A stretch of DNA of 64,000 nucleotides from Lysinibacillus parviboronicapiens (GCF_003049575.1 NZ_PYWI01000006.1:1-64000), one strand, 5' to 3'. Positions 34,148 through 43,145 are shown, counted from the stretch's first letter. Translations and numbers: made by a program. The notes: generated by a model not told the origin, from the letters alone.

Positions 34148-35086
34148 ATGAACAAACATACAGCAGGTATTCACCATATCACAGCCATTGTGGGGCATCC
34201 ACAGGAGAATATTGATTTTTATGCAGGCGTACTAGGCTTACGTTTAGTAAAACAAACGGTAAATTTTGATGATCCAGGTACTTATCATCTTTACTTTGGT
34301 AACAAAGGTGGGAAACCAGGTACCATCATTACGTTCTTTCCTTGGACAAATGCTTATCAAGGACGAATTGGTGATGGTCAAGTTGGAGTAACTACTTATG
34401 TTGTACCAGAGGGAGCGCTTCCATTTTGGATTAATCGTCTTGCGAAATTTGCTATTCCATTCAAAAAAACTGAACGTTTTAGTGAACAAGTGATACAACT
34501 GGATGACCCACACGGACTTCATATTGAAATCGTTGCACGTGCAGAAGGTGAATTAAATGAATGGACTTTTGGTGAAGTAACTCCTGAGGTTGCCATTAAA
34601 GGATTTGGTGGTGCAACACTTTATTCAAGTTATCCTGATGAAACAGCAAAAATACTAACAGATGTTATGGGGCTTGAAAAAGTGGCGACAGAAGGCGAGT
34701 ATACGCGCTATCAATCCAGTGCTGATATAGGGAATATCGTGGATTTAAAAGTAGTTCCTGGCCAACGCGGTCAAATGGGCGTAGGGACAGTACATCATAT
34801 TGCATGGAGAGCACAAGATAATGAGGATCATTTAGATTGGCAACAGCAAGTAATGAGTCATGGACAACATGTAACAGAAGTAAAAGACCGTAATTACTTT
34901 AATGCTATTTATTTCCGTGAACCCGGGGAAATTCTATTTGAAATTGCGACAGATCCACCAGGATTCGCGCACGACGAAACACCTGAGACAATGGGGAGTC
35001 AATTAATGTTACCAACACAGTATGAGGAACATCGTGAACGGTTAGAAAGAACATTGATCCCAATCAGCGTTCGCTCAGTTGATTAA
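34148..35086 (+). CDS. Ring-cleaving dioxygenase (VOC superfamily, MhqO/MhqA-like)
   Basis: A 312-residue protein with two VOC halves (about residues 5-130 and 150-285), as in MhqO/MhqA and other extradiol-type glyoxalase proteins. Metal-ligand positions include His8 (IHHITAIVG), His215/216 (VHHIAWRAQD) and Glu268 (GEILFEIATDPPG). Related Bacillus enzymes help detoxify quinones and hydroquinones and are induced through MhqR; the box at 33997-34014 fits this. The next gene, a flavin reductase-like protein, starts 17 bases after the stop, so the two form an operon. Confidence 0.88.
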   Translation: MNKHTAGIHHITAIVGHPQENIDFYAGVLGLRLVKQTVNFDDPGTYHLYFGNKGGKPGTIITFFPWTNAYQGRIGDGQVGVTTYVVPEGALPFWINRLAKFAIPFKKTERFSEQVIQLDDPHGLHIEIVARAEGELNEWTFGEVTPEVAIKGFGGATLYSSYPDETAKILTDVMGLEKVATEGEYTRYQSSADIGNIVDLKVVPGQRGQMGVGTVHHIAWRAQDNEDHLDWQQQVMSHGQHVTEVKDRNYFNAIYFREPGEILFEIATDPPGFAHDETPETMGSQLMLPTQYEEHRERLERTLIPISVRSVD

Positions 35087-35102
35087 AAAGGGGGCAAATG
35101 TT

Positions 35103-35708
35103 TTGATATCGATTGATCCTAAGAACAATACAGAGCGTGAAAACTATAAATTATTAATTGGTAGCATTATTCCGAGACCTATTGCTTTTGTTACAACGAA
35201 GTCAGAGCAAGGGATTATCAATGGCGCACCTTTCAGTTATTTTAATATTGTGTCGTCAAACCCACCGATGATTTCTTTAGCCATTCAAAGACCAAATGGG
35301 CGCTTAAAAGATACAGCTCGTCATATTCATTATCAACAACAGTTTGTTGTGCATATTGTAGATGAGGATAATGTAAAACAGGTGAATGAAACTGCGGCTT
35401 CCTTGCCTGTAACTGAGAGTGAAATCGACAGAGCACAATTTACTCTTATTGACAGTCAGCGTATCAAGATACCAGGTATTCAAGAGGCAAAGGTCCGCAT
35501 GGAGTGTCGTCTAGTACAAACGATTCCTTTGATGAATGGTGAGGAACAGACGGGTGATTTGTTTATTGGAGAAGTTGTTCAATTTCATATAGATGAGGCG
35601 ATTTATCATGAAGGTCGCATTGATCCAAGGAAGCTACAAGCGGTTAGTAGGCTAGCGGGTTCAAATTACGCAAAAATTGGTGATATTTTTGCGTTAGAGC
35701 GACCATGA
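35103..35708 (+). CDS. Flavin reductase family protein
   Basis: A 201-residue FMN-binding split-barrel protein, with YKLLIGSIIPRPIAFVTTKS then NGAPFSYFNIVSSNPPMISL matching the family. Likely supplies or uses reduced FMN in the quinone/aromatic detoxification operon begun by the dioxygenase. The frame opens at 35079 but AAGGGGG lies inside it, so I use the TTG at 35103, eight bases downstream of that site. It is a paralog of the gene at 1809-2432. Confidence 0.87.
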   Translation: MISIDPKNNTERENYKLLIGSIIPRPIAFVTTKSEQGIINGAPFSYFNIVSSNPPMISLAIQRPNGRLKDTARHIHYQQQFVVHIVDEDNVKQVNETAASLPVTESEIDRAQFTLIDSQRIKIPGIQEAKVRMECRLVQTIPLMNGEEQTGDLFIGEVVQFHIDEAIYHEGRIDPRKLQAVSRLAGSNYAKIGDIFALERP

Positions 35709-35745
35709 TTAAGCCATGTTGATGTGCAGTGTTCCAAGATAAAAG

Positions 35746-35782
35746 GCGGAAATGTTGATTTAACAGCATTTCCGCTTTTTTT
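35746..35782. terminator. Terminator between convergent genes
   Basis: GCGGAAATG (35746-35754) pairs with CATTTCCGC (35767-35775), with TGTT/AACA inside, followed by T7. It ends the dioxygenase operon; the aldo-keto reductase gene ends two bases further on. Confidence 0.92.
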
Positions 35783-35783
35783 G

Positions 35784-36716
35784 TTATAAAATTCTTGCTA
35801 TATTCACGAAATCTTCATTCGTTAGAAGGACATCAGTTGCTTCTACATTGGCAGCCACTTGACTTTTATGTTTTCCTCCAGGAATAACAGCATCAATACC
35901 TTCTTGCGCTAATAACCAAGCAAGCGCTAAATTTGATAATGTTGTTTGATGTTTCTGTGCAATTCCCTTTAATGCCTCTATTTTTGCTAATGTTTGTTCA
36001 AATAGCTCACCATGGAATAAAGGATTTGAAATTCGCCAGTCGCCTGCATCCAATCTGAAGTCTTTTGTATATTTACCACCAAGTAGCCCATATGCGAGTG
36101 GACCGTATGGAATAAATGAAATATCATGTTGAATACAGTAAGGCAATAAATCTTGCTCTGCTGAACGGTTTAACATATTGTAAGGAGATTGTAAAACTGA
36201 AATATCATTATGTCCATTGGCTTCTTTTAGTTGATCTACTGTTACATTGGAAATCCCTATTGCTCGGATTTTTCCTTCTTCTTTTAGACGTGATAATTCA
36301 CCAATAGACTCAGCTAGTGGCGTATCGTTATCTGGAAAGTGTAAGTAATAAAGATCTACATAATCCATTTGAAGGCGCTGCAAGCTATTCTCAAGTGCTT
36401 GGCGTAAATATTGAGGATTATTATCTACTGTGACAGATCCATCTTCAAACCAATGTTTAGCACCCTTTGTCGCTAACACGAAATCGTCTCTTCGATAATT
36501 TTTCAGTACTTCCCCGACAATTTCCTCGGAACGCCCTTTGCCGTAAATGTCTGCTGTATCAATAAAAGTTATTCCTAAATCAAGTGCAGTGGAGACTAGT
36601 TCCTTACCATCTTGTTCATTTAAGTTTTCAAATAAGTTATGTCCACCTACAGCATTTGTACCAAGACCAATTTCTGAAATATTGATCGCTGTTTTCTTTA
36701 ACGTATGAAATTTCAT
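35784..36716 (-). CDS. Aldo/keto reductase
   Basis: A 310-residue NADPH-dependent aldo/keto reductase. The catalytic tetrad is Asp53 (FIDTADIYG), Tyr58, Lys84 (ATKGAKHW) and His126 (YYLHFPD). It reduces aldehydes or ketones in the cytoplasm; similar to the Bacillus IolS/YccK type by overall pattern. Two ATGs occur in a row; the second (36716) is seven bases from AGGAGG and is preferred. A 21-base dyad lies about 70 bases upstream, and an IclR regulator gene lies 135 bases upstream on the same strand. Confidence 0.9.
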   Translation of the reverse strand: MKFHTLKKTAINISEIGLGTNAVGGHNLFENLNEQDGKELVSTALDLGITFIDTADIYGKGRSEEIVGEVLKNYRRDDFVLATKGAKHWFEDGSVTVDNNPQYLRQALENSLQRLQMDYVDLYYLHFPDNDTPLAESIGELSRLKEEGKIRAIGISNVTVDQLKEANGHNDISVLQSPYNMLNRSAEQDLLPYCIQHDISFIPYGPLAYGLLGGKYTKDFRLDAGDWRISNPLFHGELFEQTLAKIEALKGIAQKHQTTLSNLALAWLLAQEGIDAVIPGGKHKSQVAANVEATDVLLTNEDFVNIARIL

Positions 36717-36786
36717 CATCCTACCTCCTCGTGTTTTCTATTATCAGCATAGGGCAAAAAGAATTTTTTACCAACACACCTACATA

Positions 36787-36807
36787 TTGTTTCAAATATA
36801 GAAACAA
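36787..36807 (-). promoter_or_regulatory. Dyad upstream of the aldo/keto reductase gene
   Basis: TTGTTTC (36787-36793) and GAAACAA (36801-36807) form a perfect inverted repeat around seven bases. Size and A/T-rich symmetry resemble IclR-type sites, and an IclR gene is adjacent. Inference only. Confidence 0.45.
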
Positions 36808-36850
36808 AAGCATTTTAATTGTAACAGAAGGAAATTTGTAAATGGAAATA

Positions 36851-37603
36851 TTAGTCTAATAGATAATTAATTTCTACCGTCATTTGTTGACTTGCCTCCA
36901 CTAATTTTTTTACATACGAACGAATGGCGTTTTTTTTAATTTGTTCAGTCGTACCATGGAAAGCAATTGCTCCGATTGCTTCTTTATTCAGATAAATTGG
37001 AACGGCAATGCAGCATTTACCTAAATTGGTTTCCTCGTTATCAACCGCATATCCTTGTGCTTTAATGACCTGTAAATGAGGAATCAATAATCCATAATCA
37101 TAAAAAGTTTCCGTTGTATATGTATGAAGCTCCATATTATTTAACATTGCTTGCTGTCTGTCAGGTGAGAGGTGAGCTAATACTACTTTGCCAAGGGCAC
37201 TTGAATGCATAGGTGTTCGAGAATCGATGGCATGAAAAGCAGGCTGCTCAAAAGGCTCCCTAATGACATTTTTTATGACCATTTCGCAATCTTCTAAAAT
37301 ACCAATATAAGTTGTTATTTGTTCTTGCCTTGCTAGGTGATAGGGCGCTATGAGAGAAGCCCATTGGATATCATGATGCCAATATAAATGTTCATTCCTA
37401 AAAATATGGGAATTTAAGTGATAATACTTATTATGTTTCGTAACATAATTCATTTTTTCTAATGTATAAAGCATGCGAAAAACAGAAGTCTTATTCATTG
37501 ATAATTCTTCCATAATTTCAGTTAAAGTAAGCGCATGCTTTTCACGTAGTAAATCCAAAATTAAAAGGCCTTTTTTTAAAGTTGATACCTCATAGGAATT
37601 CAA
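36851..37603 (-). CDS. IclR family transcriptional regulator
   Basis: A 250-residue IclR protein: winged helix in residues about 5-65 (LLILDLLREKHALTLTEIMEELSMNKTSVFRMLYTLEKMNYV region), then the GAF-like effector domain (about 75-245) with DSRTPMHSSALGKVVLAHLS and NLGKCCIAVPIY motifs. Effector unknown; neighbours suggest control of the aldo/keto reductase or RidA gene. The start codon is TTG, eight bases after AGGAGAGG. Confidence 0.9.
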   Translation of the reverse strand: MNSYEVSTLKKGLLILDLLREKHALTLTEIMEELSMNKTSVFRMLYTLEKMNYVTKHNKYYHLNSHIFRNEHLYWHHDIQWASLIAPYHLARQEQITTYIGILEDCEMVIKNVIREPFEQPAFHAIDSRTPMHSSALGKVVLAHLSPDRQQAMLNNMELHTYTTETFYDYGLLIPHLQVIKAQGYAVDNEETNLGKCCIAVPIYLNKEAIGAIAFHGTTEQIKKNAIRSYVKKLVEASQQMTVEINYLLD

Positions 37604-37730
37604 TTCAACCTCTCCTTCACTAGTAAGTGAGTAATTCTATTGGTAGGTGTTTGTGTTAATTGTAATTGGGGGTATCTCTATTCTAATCATGCTTGGTCAA
37701 GGAATTATCGAAGGTATGCGTTGGCAAATG

Positions 37731-38123
37731 TTATTCGATGTCCTTGCATGCCCAAGCATCGATTTCAACTTTAAAGGATGGTGCAGCTAATGCCACTACA
37801 TAAATCATTGTCGTACACGGTAGATGATCACCAAGAAAATCCTTTACGATCTGTCGTCTCCGATTAGCGTCATTTTCTCCGACAAAATAAAAAACCAGTT
37901 TGGTCAAATCTTGAATCCCCATGTTCGCAGATGTAAGATTTTTTAGGATATTGTCTAGTGCGATTTCAAGTTGTTCTAAGGTATCTTCAGGTACTGTTCC
38001 ATCTACGCTCATCCCTAATTGTCCAGATAATGTCAGCCATCTAGTTGGTCCAGTTACTTCAATTTGGTGGACATAAGGAGCCACTGGAGGGTGAATGTCC
38101 TTTGGATTTCTTGAGGTTTTCAT
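37731..38123 (-). CDS. RidA (YjgF) family protein
   Basis: A 130-residue Rid-family protein. It has the TLSGQLGMS motif near residues 32-40 and the C-terminal PSFKVEIDAWACKD. The catalytic Arg of true RidA (in the motif C-R-V) is not evident, so it probably belongs to a Rid subgroup with other imine or carbamate hydrolase roles. AGGATGATT precedes the ATG. A second member, about 30 percent similar by eye, lies at 39889-40287 on the other strand. Confidence 0.85.
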   Translation of the reverse strand: MKTSRNPKDIHPPVAPYVHQIEVTGPTRWLTLSGQLGMSVDGTVPEDTLEQLEIALDNILKNLTSANMGIQDLTKLVFYFVGENDANRRRQIVKDFLGDHLPCTTMIYVVALAAPSFKVEIDAWACKDIE

Positions 38124-38473
38124 AGAATCATCCTTTGCTGATTAGATTTTTTATAAAATATCATTCACATTCGAAGAAGAATAACGTCATTTCGATTAAT
38201 CCTTTGTCAAACAGCGTTTTTAGCTATATAGTTAAAATAGGTCTGTTTTTACTTATTCTTTTGGATTATGTGAATATTCTTCTAATTATGGATTTTTTAG
38301 CTGTTAAGCTCAATGATTTATCATTTTTTGAAAGTGTATAGCATAAAAAATATTTGTTTAGATATCAAAATATATTTTCTACTTTCCTATTATATATGTT
38401 AATGTATCTCACGATAAATGAACAAATCAAACCGTAAAGGCAGAGAAGCCGTTTTTTTGAAGGGTGTGAATGC
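38124..38473. other. Intergenic region between RidA and AI-2E permease genes
   Basis: 350 bases, AT-rich. A 68-codon plus-strand frame (38135-38341) lacks a ribosome site and has no recognisable content. A small GGC/GCC hairpin with T7 at about 38427-38453 may terminate leader transcription. No gene supported. Confidence 0.4.
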
Positions 38474-39535
38474 ATGGTTGATTTTTTTCGAAGTAATGGA
38501 TTTAAACGTTTTATTATTCTAATAGGGGTCGCAGTTGCACTATATCTGATGTGGAGTATGATCAATCTTATTCTGCTTACATTCATTATCACCTATCTGA
38601 TGAATGAACTCTCTACTAGTGTGACGAAAAGGCTCAGACGAATCGCACCGATAAATGAGAAAGCTGTGATTGTTACGCTTTACCTTCTACTTGTAGCGGG
38701 TATTGTTGCCGTTATCTATAAGTATTTACCAGTCGTAAGTCAGCAAATTACACAATTGTTTAATCTAATTGCAGCATTTAACCTCAATCCGAATGATAAT
38801 GAGATAGCGAGGTATTTGGCTCCAACTTTTGAGAAGATTGAGCTAGGTAAATATTTAGAGCAAGGTGTGGACCTCACACTTACAAATCTCACGAATATTG
38901 GTAAAGTTATCATGCATGTGTTCATCGCATTGATTTTAAGCTTGTTTATTCTTCTCGAAAAAAAACGCATTACGGAGTTTACAGCGAAATTCAAGGATAG
39001 CAAGATTGGTCCACTTTACGATGAACTAACGTATTTCTGCAAAATATTCGTGCGGTCGTTCGGTAAGGTCATCGAAGCACAATTTGTTATTGCAGCTGTG
39101 AACTGTGTTGTATCTGTTATTGCGTTGTACTTCATGGGCTTCCCACATTTGATTGCATTAGGAATCATGCTCTTCATACTTGGATTAATCCCTGTCGCAG
39201 GCGTTATCATTTCATTGATTCCACTCAGTATTATTGCCTATAGTATCGGTGGATTAATGCACATAGTCTATATTCTAATCATCGTTGTGGTGCTACATGC
39301 ACTTGAGGCGTATTTCTTAAACCCGAAGCTGATGTCGGCAAAGACGAATCTTCCAATTTTCTATACCTTTATCGTGATCCTCTTCTCGGAACATTTCCTA
39401 GGTGTCTGGGGGCTAATCATCGGGATTCCACTGTTCATGTTCCTACTTGATATTCTTGGTGTTACGTCTGTACCAGAGGTAGATTTACAGAAAAAAGTTA
39501 CAGTTCAAGATAACAAGGAAAAGCCAATTGACTAA
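38474..39535 (+). CDS. AI-2E family transporter (TqsA/YdbI-like membrane protein)
   Basis: A 353-residue membrane protein of the AI-2E/UPF0118 family with about eight hydrophobic segments. The C-terminal half holds the family pattern LGLIPVAGVIISLIPLSIIAY (about residues 237-257), LEAYFLNPKLMS and GLIIGIPLFMFLLDI. Members include TqsA and Na+/H+ antiporter-like proteins; substrate is uncertain. AAGGGTG precedes the ATG. Monocistronic, with a hairpin downstream. Confidence 0.88.
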   Translation: MVDFFRSNGFKRFIILIGVAVALYLMWSMINLILLTFIITYLMNELSTSVTKRLRRIAPINEKAVIVTLYLLLVAGIVAVIYKYLPVVSQQITQLFNLIAAFNLNPNDNEIARYLAPTFEKIELGKYLEQGVDLTLTNLTNIGKVIMHVFIALILSLFILLEKKRITEFTAKFKDSKIGPLYDELTYFCKIFVRSFGKVIEAQFVIAAVNCVVSVIALYFMGFPHLIALGIMLFILGLIPVAGVIISLIPLSIIAYSIGGLMHIVYILIIVVVLHALEAYFLNPKLMSAKTNLPIFYTFIVILFSEHFLGVWGLIIGIPLFMFLLDILGVTSVPEVDLQKKVTVQDNKEKPID

Positions 39536-39552
39536 GATCGTCTAATCTAATT

Positions 39553-39596
39553 AAAATGGAAGCATCGCTCTTATGCGCATGCTTTCATTTTATTTA
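39553..39596 (+). terminator. Terminator after the AI-2E gene
   Basis: AAAATGGAAGCAT (39553-39565) pairs with ATGCTTTCATTTT (39579-39591) with one mismatch, followed by a T-rich stretch. Confidence 0.85.
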
Positions 39597-39740
39597 TTTT
39601 ATTGTGTAATCTTAATTTGCCTATTGAATTATAGGAAATGACGCAAATAATACAATATATTGTAAAATTTGAGAATCCAAGTGTATAATAAATATAGAAA
39701 TGACAATCTTGTCCTATTAATAGAAAGGGGTATTCAATTC

Positions 39741-39806
39741 ATGAAGAAAAAATCACTGAAGCTTTTATCGTTTGGATATGGGTACTCTACTGCTGTTTTT
39801 TTCTAG
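39741..39806 (+). pseudogene. Signal-peptide-like fragment (possible gene remnant)
   Basis: A 21-codon frame behind AAAGGGG reads MKKKSLKLLSFGYGYSTAVFF then stops at TAG. It looks like the start of a secreted or lipoprotein signal peptide cut short, and the following 80 bases hold no continuation that I recognise. It could also be a real micro-peptide. Low confidence. Confidence 0.25.
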
Positions 39807-39888
39807 AATCATTTTTTACGGGAGAAGTGTGCCCAAAAATGAGAAAAAGGAAATACAGTAGAAACTATTAAGAGGCGAGGTAAATAAT

Positions 39889-40287
39889 ATGAAAAACACT
39901 AAAATCATTAGAAAAAATCCACAGGGAATGCCTGATCCAGTAGGAAACTACACACATATTACAAAAATCCCTAGAAATTCAGAGCTATACGTAACATCGG
40001 GTCAAATTGGATTAGATCAAAAGGGTCTAATGCCACACAGTATGAATGATCAAATCACAAATACTTTTCATAATATTAAGTTAGTATTGGACTCGGAAGG
40101 TTTAACAGCTGATAACATTATTAAAGTGAACATATGGGCAATTGAAAAAATTGATTGGGAATACCTGTATGCTGAATGGGAAAAACTATTCGGCAATGAC
40201 TATCCAGCAATGACGATTGGCTATATTTCGGAGTTAGGTTTACCAGAAATTCAAATAGAAATAGAGATTTGGGCAGCAAAAGCATAG
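39889..40287 (+). CDS. RidA (YjgF) family protein
   Basis: A 132-residue Rid-family protein: YVTSGQIGLDQKG (about residues 31-43), the central NTFHNIKLVLDSEG, and a C-terminal PEIQIEIEIWAAKA. The catalytic Arg of canonical RidA is replaced, as in the neighbouring RidA-like protein, so it may act on a different imine-type substrate. AGGCGAGG precedes the ATG. A GntR regulator follows 190 bases downstream with an operator-like dyad between them. Confidence 0.85.
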   Translation: MKNTKIIRKNPQGMPDPVGNYTHITKIPRNSELYVTSGQIGLDQKGLMPHSMNDQITNTFHNIKLVLDSEGLTADNIIKVNIWAIEKIDWEYLYAEWEKLFGNDYPAMTIGYISELGLPEIQIEIEIWAAKA

Positions 40288-40301
40288 TAACACACCTCAT
40301 C

Positions 40302-40334
40302 CAATCCATGGGAACGTATTGTTTCCGTGGATTG
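40302..40334 (+). terminator. Hairpin after the second RidA gene
   Basis: CAATCCATGGGAAC (40302-40315) pairs with GTTTCCGTGGATTG (40321-40334) with two mismatches. The downstream sequence is only weakly T-rich (TTGTAG). Confidence 0.6.
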
Positions 40335-40422
40335 TTGTAGTTATCGGAGATTTACCAAACTCTAAAGAAAGATTTTAATGGAAGAACATTGTTTTCTTAT
40401 GAAAAATAAGGAAAATATCTTT

Positions 40423-40447
40423 AGTATGTGATATATTACATATTACT
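40423..40447 (+). promoter_or_regulatory. Operator-like dyad upstream of the GntR gene
   Basis: TATGTGATATATTACATA (40425-40442) is a palindrome with two mismatches, extended by AGTA/TACT. It sits 35 bases before the GntR start and fits autoregulation by an FCD-type GntR dimer. Confidence 0.45.
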
Positions 40448-40480
40448 AGAATGTGTATAAAATGTTTATGGGGGTCGGAA

Positions 40481-41149
40481 ATGTTGGATCAATTACAGGT
40501 AAAGAAAACACTCAAGCGTACTTTTGTGCGTGAGGAAGCCTACACGGTTTTAAGAGATTGGATCGTAGATGGAACCCTAAAACCAGCGCAACAATTGCGC
40601 GACAAGGAATTAGCAGAATTATTAGGTGTGAGTCGTACGCCTATTAGAGAAGCATTATTACGGTTGGAGGATGAAGGATTTGTACAGACCAAGCCTAATC
40701 GTTCAACTACTGTTTCGCCTATTTATGCTCATGAAGTATTACACCTCTATTCGATTGGTTGGACGCTAGATCGATTGGCTATGGAACAGGCCTTTGAGAA
40801 AATTGGGGATGAGCATCTGCAAAGGATGGAGAAAATCAATCTTGAACTTAAAAAAGCAATAGAAGAGAGAAATCAATTAGTAGCGGTAGAGTGTGATAAT
40901 GAATTCCACTCCACTTATATAGAAGTTTCTACAAATGAGGAATTGAAACGAATACTGGAAGGTATTAAGCAAAAGCTCAAACGAGTAGAATTATATTATT
41001 TTGATGAGGTAGAGGATGTTCATTTTTCTTACGAGGAACATAATCTGATTATAACTGCACTAAAACAAAGAAACTTACCTTTAGTTCTTGATGAAATAGA
41101 AAAGAATTGGAGACAAAGTTTTTCTAGAATTGAACAGCATATATTTTAA
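40481..41149 (+). CDS. GntR family regulator (FCD/FadR subfamily)
   Basis: A 222-residue regulator. The winged helix spans about residues 12-80 (REEAYTVLRDWIVDGTLKPAQQL, then ELAELLGVSRTPIREALLRLEDEGFVQ). The C-terminal all-helical FCD domain (about 88-215) has the metal-binding Asp/His pattern (ECDNEFHSTYIE, YEEHNLIITAL). GGGGGTCGG precedes the ATG at 40481, ten codons inside the longest frame. It probably controls itself and perhaps the MFS gene that follows. Confidence 0.88.
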   Translation: MLDQLQVKKTLKRTFVREEAYTVLRDWIVDGTLKPAQQLRDKELAELLGVSRTPIREALLRLEDEGFVQTKPNRSTTVSPIYAHEVLHLYSIGWTLDRLAMEQAFEKIGDEHLQRMEKINLELKKAIEERNQLVAVECDNEFHSTYIEVSTNEELKRILEGIKQKLKRVELYYFDEVEDVHFSYEEHNLIITALKQRNLPLVLDEIEKNWRQSFSRIEQHIF

Positions 41150-41257
41150 TACAAGATAAAGAAGATAGATAAGCTCACAAAAGCTTTCAATCAATAATCA
41201 TAGTTTATTTGGGCCATAAAAATGGAAATTCTGTAGAAAGAGAGCAAAAATTATTTA

Positions 41258-42469
41258 ATGGACAAAATTAAGAGTTACTTAAAAGAATTTCATCCAATTG
41301 TTCATATATTAGTATTTGGAACTGTTTTAATTACTTTAACAAGCTCAATGAGTATGCCTTTTTTAGCAATTTTTCTAAGTCAGTCTGCAAATTTAGATTT
41401 TGCTACTATCGGGTTTATCATAGGTGTAGGTCCTTTAGCAGGTACTTCCTGTGGATTGATTGGAGGTGTCCTGTCAGATTTCATTGGAAGAAAGAAATTG
41501 ATGATCCTCTCTTTGATAGGGTTAAGTATTGCTTTTATTGGTTTTATTTCTACCACGAATATTATTTTTTTATTGATTTTTAGTATAATCAGGGGAATTG
41601 CGCAAGCTTTCTTTGGAACGGTATCAAAGGCATTAATGGCCGATTTAACACCAGATAATAAAAGATATAAAATGTTCGCTAATCGATATTTAGCTTCTAA
41701 TCTTGGTTACGCGATAGGGCCTATGTTAGGTGCCTTTTTAGGAATTGGGGGCAGTACGATAGCATTTATCTTAACATCTTCAATTTATGTCATCTATGCA
41801 GTTGTTTTATACTTTATGCTTAGAGCTATCAAGGACTCTAAGCATAACAATGGAGCTGTATCGAAAGATAACATGAATGTGGCTCTCTTATGGCATACCT
41901 TACGTAGTGATGTACCCTTAATGTTATTTATTATAGGTGGCATCTTATTAACGACTGTACATGGTCAAATGTCAGTAACACTCTCTCAATACCTACAGGC
42001 AAATATTATTGATGGAGTAAAGTTATTTGCGATATTAATGAGTGTCAACGGATTTACCGTACTTATAGTGCAAATTCCGTTAACCAGATGGTCAGAGCGT
42101 TTTACTTTAATTCAAAGAATTGCTTATGGCTGCATGCTATTTGCAGTTGGAGAAATCGGATTTGCCTTTTCTACTATTTGGATTGCCTTTATTATTTCGA
42201 TGTTTGTATTTACTTTAGGTGAAATACTGGTCATTCCTGCTGAATATGCTCAAGTAGATGAGATTACACCACAGCATTTAAGAGGTACTTATTATGGAGC
42301 TCAAAGTTTAGGGGAGTTTGGCAATTTCTTGGGTCCCTGGTTCGGAGGTATCTTGTTATCTACGTATGGCGGGACAACCATGTTTTTATTTATGGCTTTC
42401 ATATCTTTATTAGGGATTTACTTCTTCTATGTAGGGAAGCGAAGCTTTAACAAAAAGATGCAGGTTTAA
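41258..42469 (+). CDS. MFS transporter (drug-efflux type)
   Basis: A 403-residue major facilitator with 12 hydrophobic segments. The loop 2-3 signature appears as GGVLSDFIGRKKLM (about residues 69-82), and the repeated half has WSERFTLIQRI. This is the DHA1-type drug-efflux pattern. Ribosome site is weak (AAAGAGAGC). It follows a GntR gene and precedes a leader-peptide/GNAT unit, a set suggestive of antimicrobial defence. Substrate unknown. Confidence 0.88.
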   Translation: MDKIKSYLKEFHPIVHILVFGTVLITLTSSMSMPFLAIFLSQSANLDFATIGFIIGVGPLAGTSCGLIGGVLSDFIGRKKLMILSLIGLSIAFIGFISTTNIIFLLIFSIIRGIAQAFFGTVSKALMADLTPDNKRYKMFANRYLASNLGYAIGPMLGAFLGIGGSTIAFILTSSIYVIYAVVLYFMLRAIKDSKHNNGAVSKDNMNVALLWHTLRSDVPLMLFIIGGILLTTVHGQMSVTLSQYLQANIIDGVKLFAILMSVNGFTVLIVQIPLTRWSERFTLIQRIAYGCMLFAVGEIGFAFSTIWIAFIISMFVFTLGEILVIPAEYAQVDEITPQHLRGTYYGAQSLGEFGNFLGPWFGGILLSTYGGTTMFLFMAFISLLGIYFFYVGKRSFNKKMQV

Positions 42470-42563
42470 CACGTAGAAAATTACTTTATAGAAATATGAA
42501 ATATGTATAAAGACTGAAAATTCGATTTACAATGTAGGAAAACTTTGAAAGGAGGAGGTCATT

Positions 42564-42620
42564 ATGACAAACAATACTATTTTTATCCATTTTAAATACT
42601 GGGGGATAACGTTTAATTAA
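42564..42620 (+). CDS. 18-residue leader peptide upstream of the GNAT gene
   Basis: The frame MTNNTIFIHFKYWGITFN is preceded by an unusually strong ribosome site (GAAAGGAGGAGGTC) and ends 42 bases before the acetyltransferase start. Part of it (AATACT 42595-42600) can pair with AGTATT (42625-42630) beyond its stop. Such short, strongly translated frames with hairpins in front of resistance genes usually serve translation attenuation, with ribosome stalling opening the downstream site. Confidence 0.55.
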   Translation: MTNNTIFIHFKYWGITFN

Positions 42621-42662
42621 CAAAAGTATTAGCGTTTCCTCACATTCGAAAGGGGAAAATTT

Positions 42663-43118
42663 GTGAATAACAATAATGTAAAAATTGTAGAAGTAAATGC
42701 AGAAAATTGGTATGAATGTTGTGTACTAGAATTATCAAAAGAACAAACAGCTTTTATAGAACCAAATGCTATTTCAATAGCGCAGTCAAAGTTTGAACCG
42801 ACATTAAAACCGTATGCCATTTATTTTGAAGAAAAAATTGTAGGGTTTTTAATGTTTAATTCTGTAACAGAGGAACTTGGTGGCTATTGGGTATATAGAA
42901 TTATGATTGATAAGCATTTCCAAGGGAAGGGAATTGGTAAAAAAGCTACTGAATTAATGATTTCGGAGGTAGCTAAATTACCGAATGCGAAGAAAATTGT
43001 AGTTGGTTATCACCCAGAAAATAAGGGTGCCCATCGTTTATATTCTAGTTTAGGGTTTATTGATAATGGGGATAAATTCGGTAAAGAAATGGCAGTCATC
43101 AAATATATAAATAAGTAA
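42663..43118 (+). CDS. GNAT family N-acetyltransferase
   Basis: A 151-residue GNAT acetyltransferase. The acetyl-CoA binding loop is QGKGIGKKATELMI (about residues 81-94), with YRIMIDKHF before it and a C-terminal NKGAHRLYSSLGFIDNG typical of spermine/spermidine-type and drug acetyltransferases. Start is GTG behind AAAGGGG. The 18-residue leader frame upstream suggests regulated, perhaps antibiotic-responsive, translation. Substrate unknown. Confidence 0.87.
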   Translation: MNNNNVKIVEVNAENWYECCVLELSKEQTAFIEPNAISIAQSKFEPTLKPYAIYFEEKIVGFLMFNSVTEELGGYWVYRIMIDKHFQGKGIGKKATELMISEVAKLPNAKKIVVGYHPENKGAHRLYSSLGFIDNGDKFGKEMAVIKYINK

Positions 43119-43145
43119 AAAAGTATTGCAAGAAATAGTGAGGGG

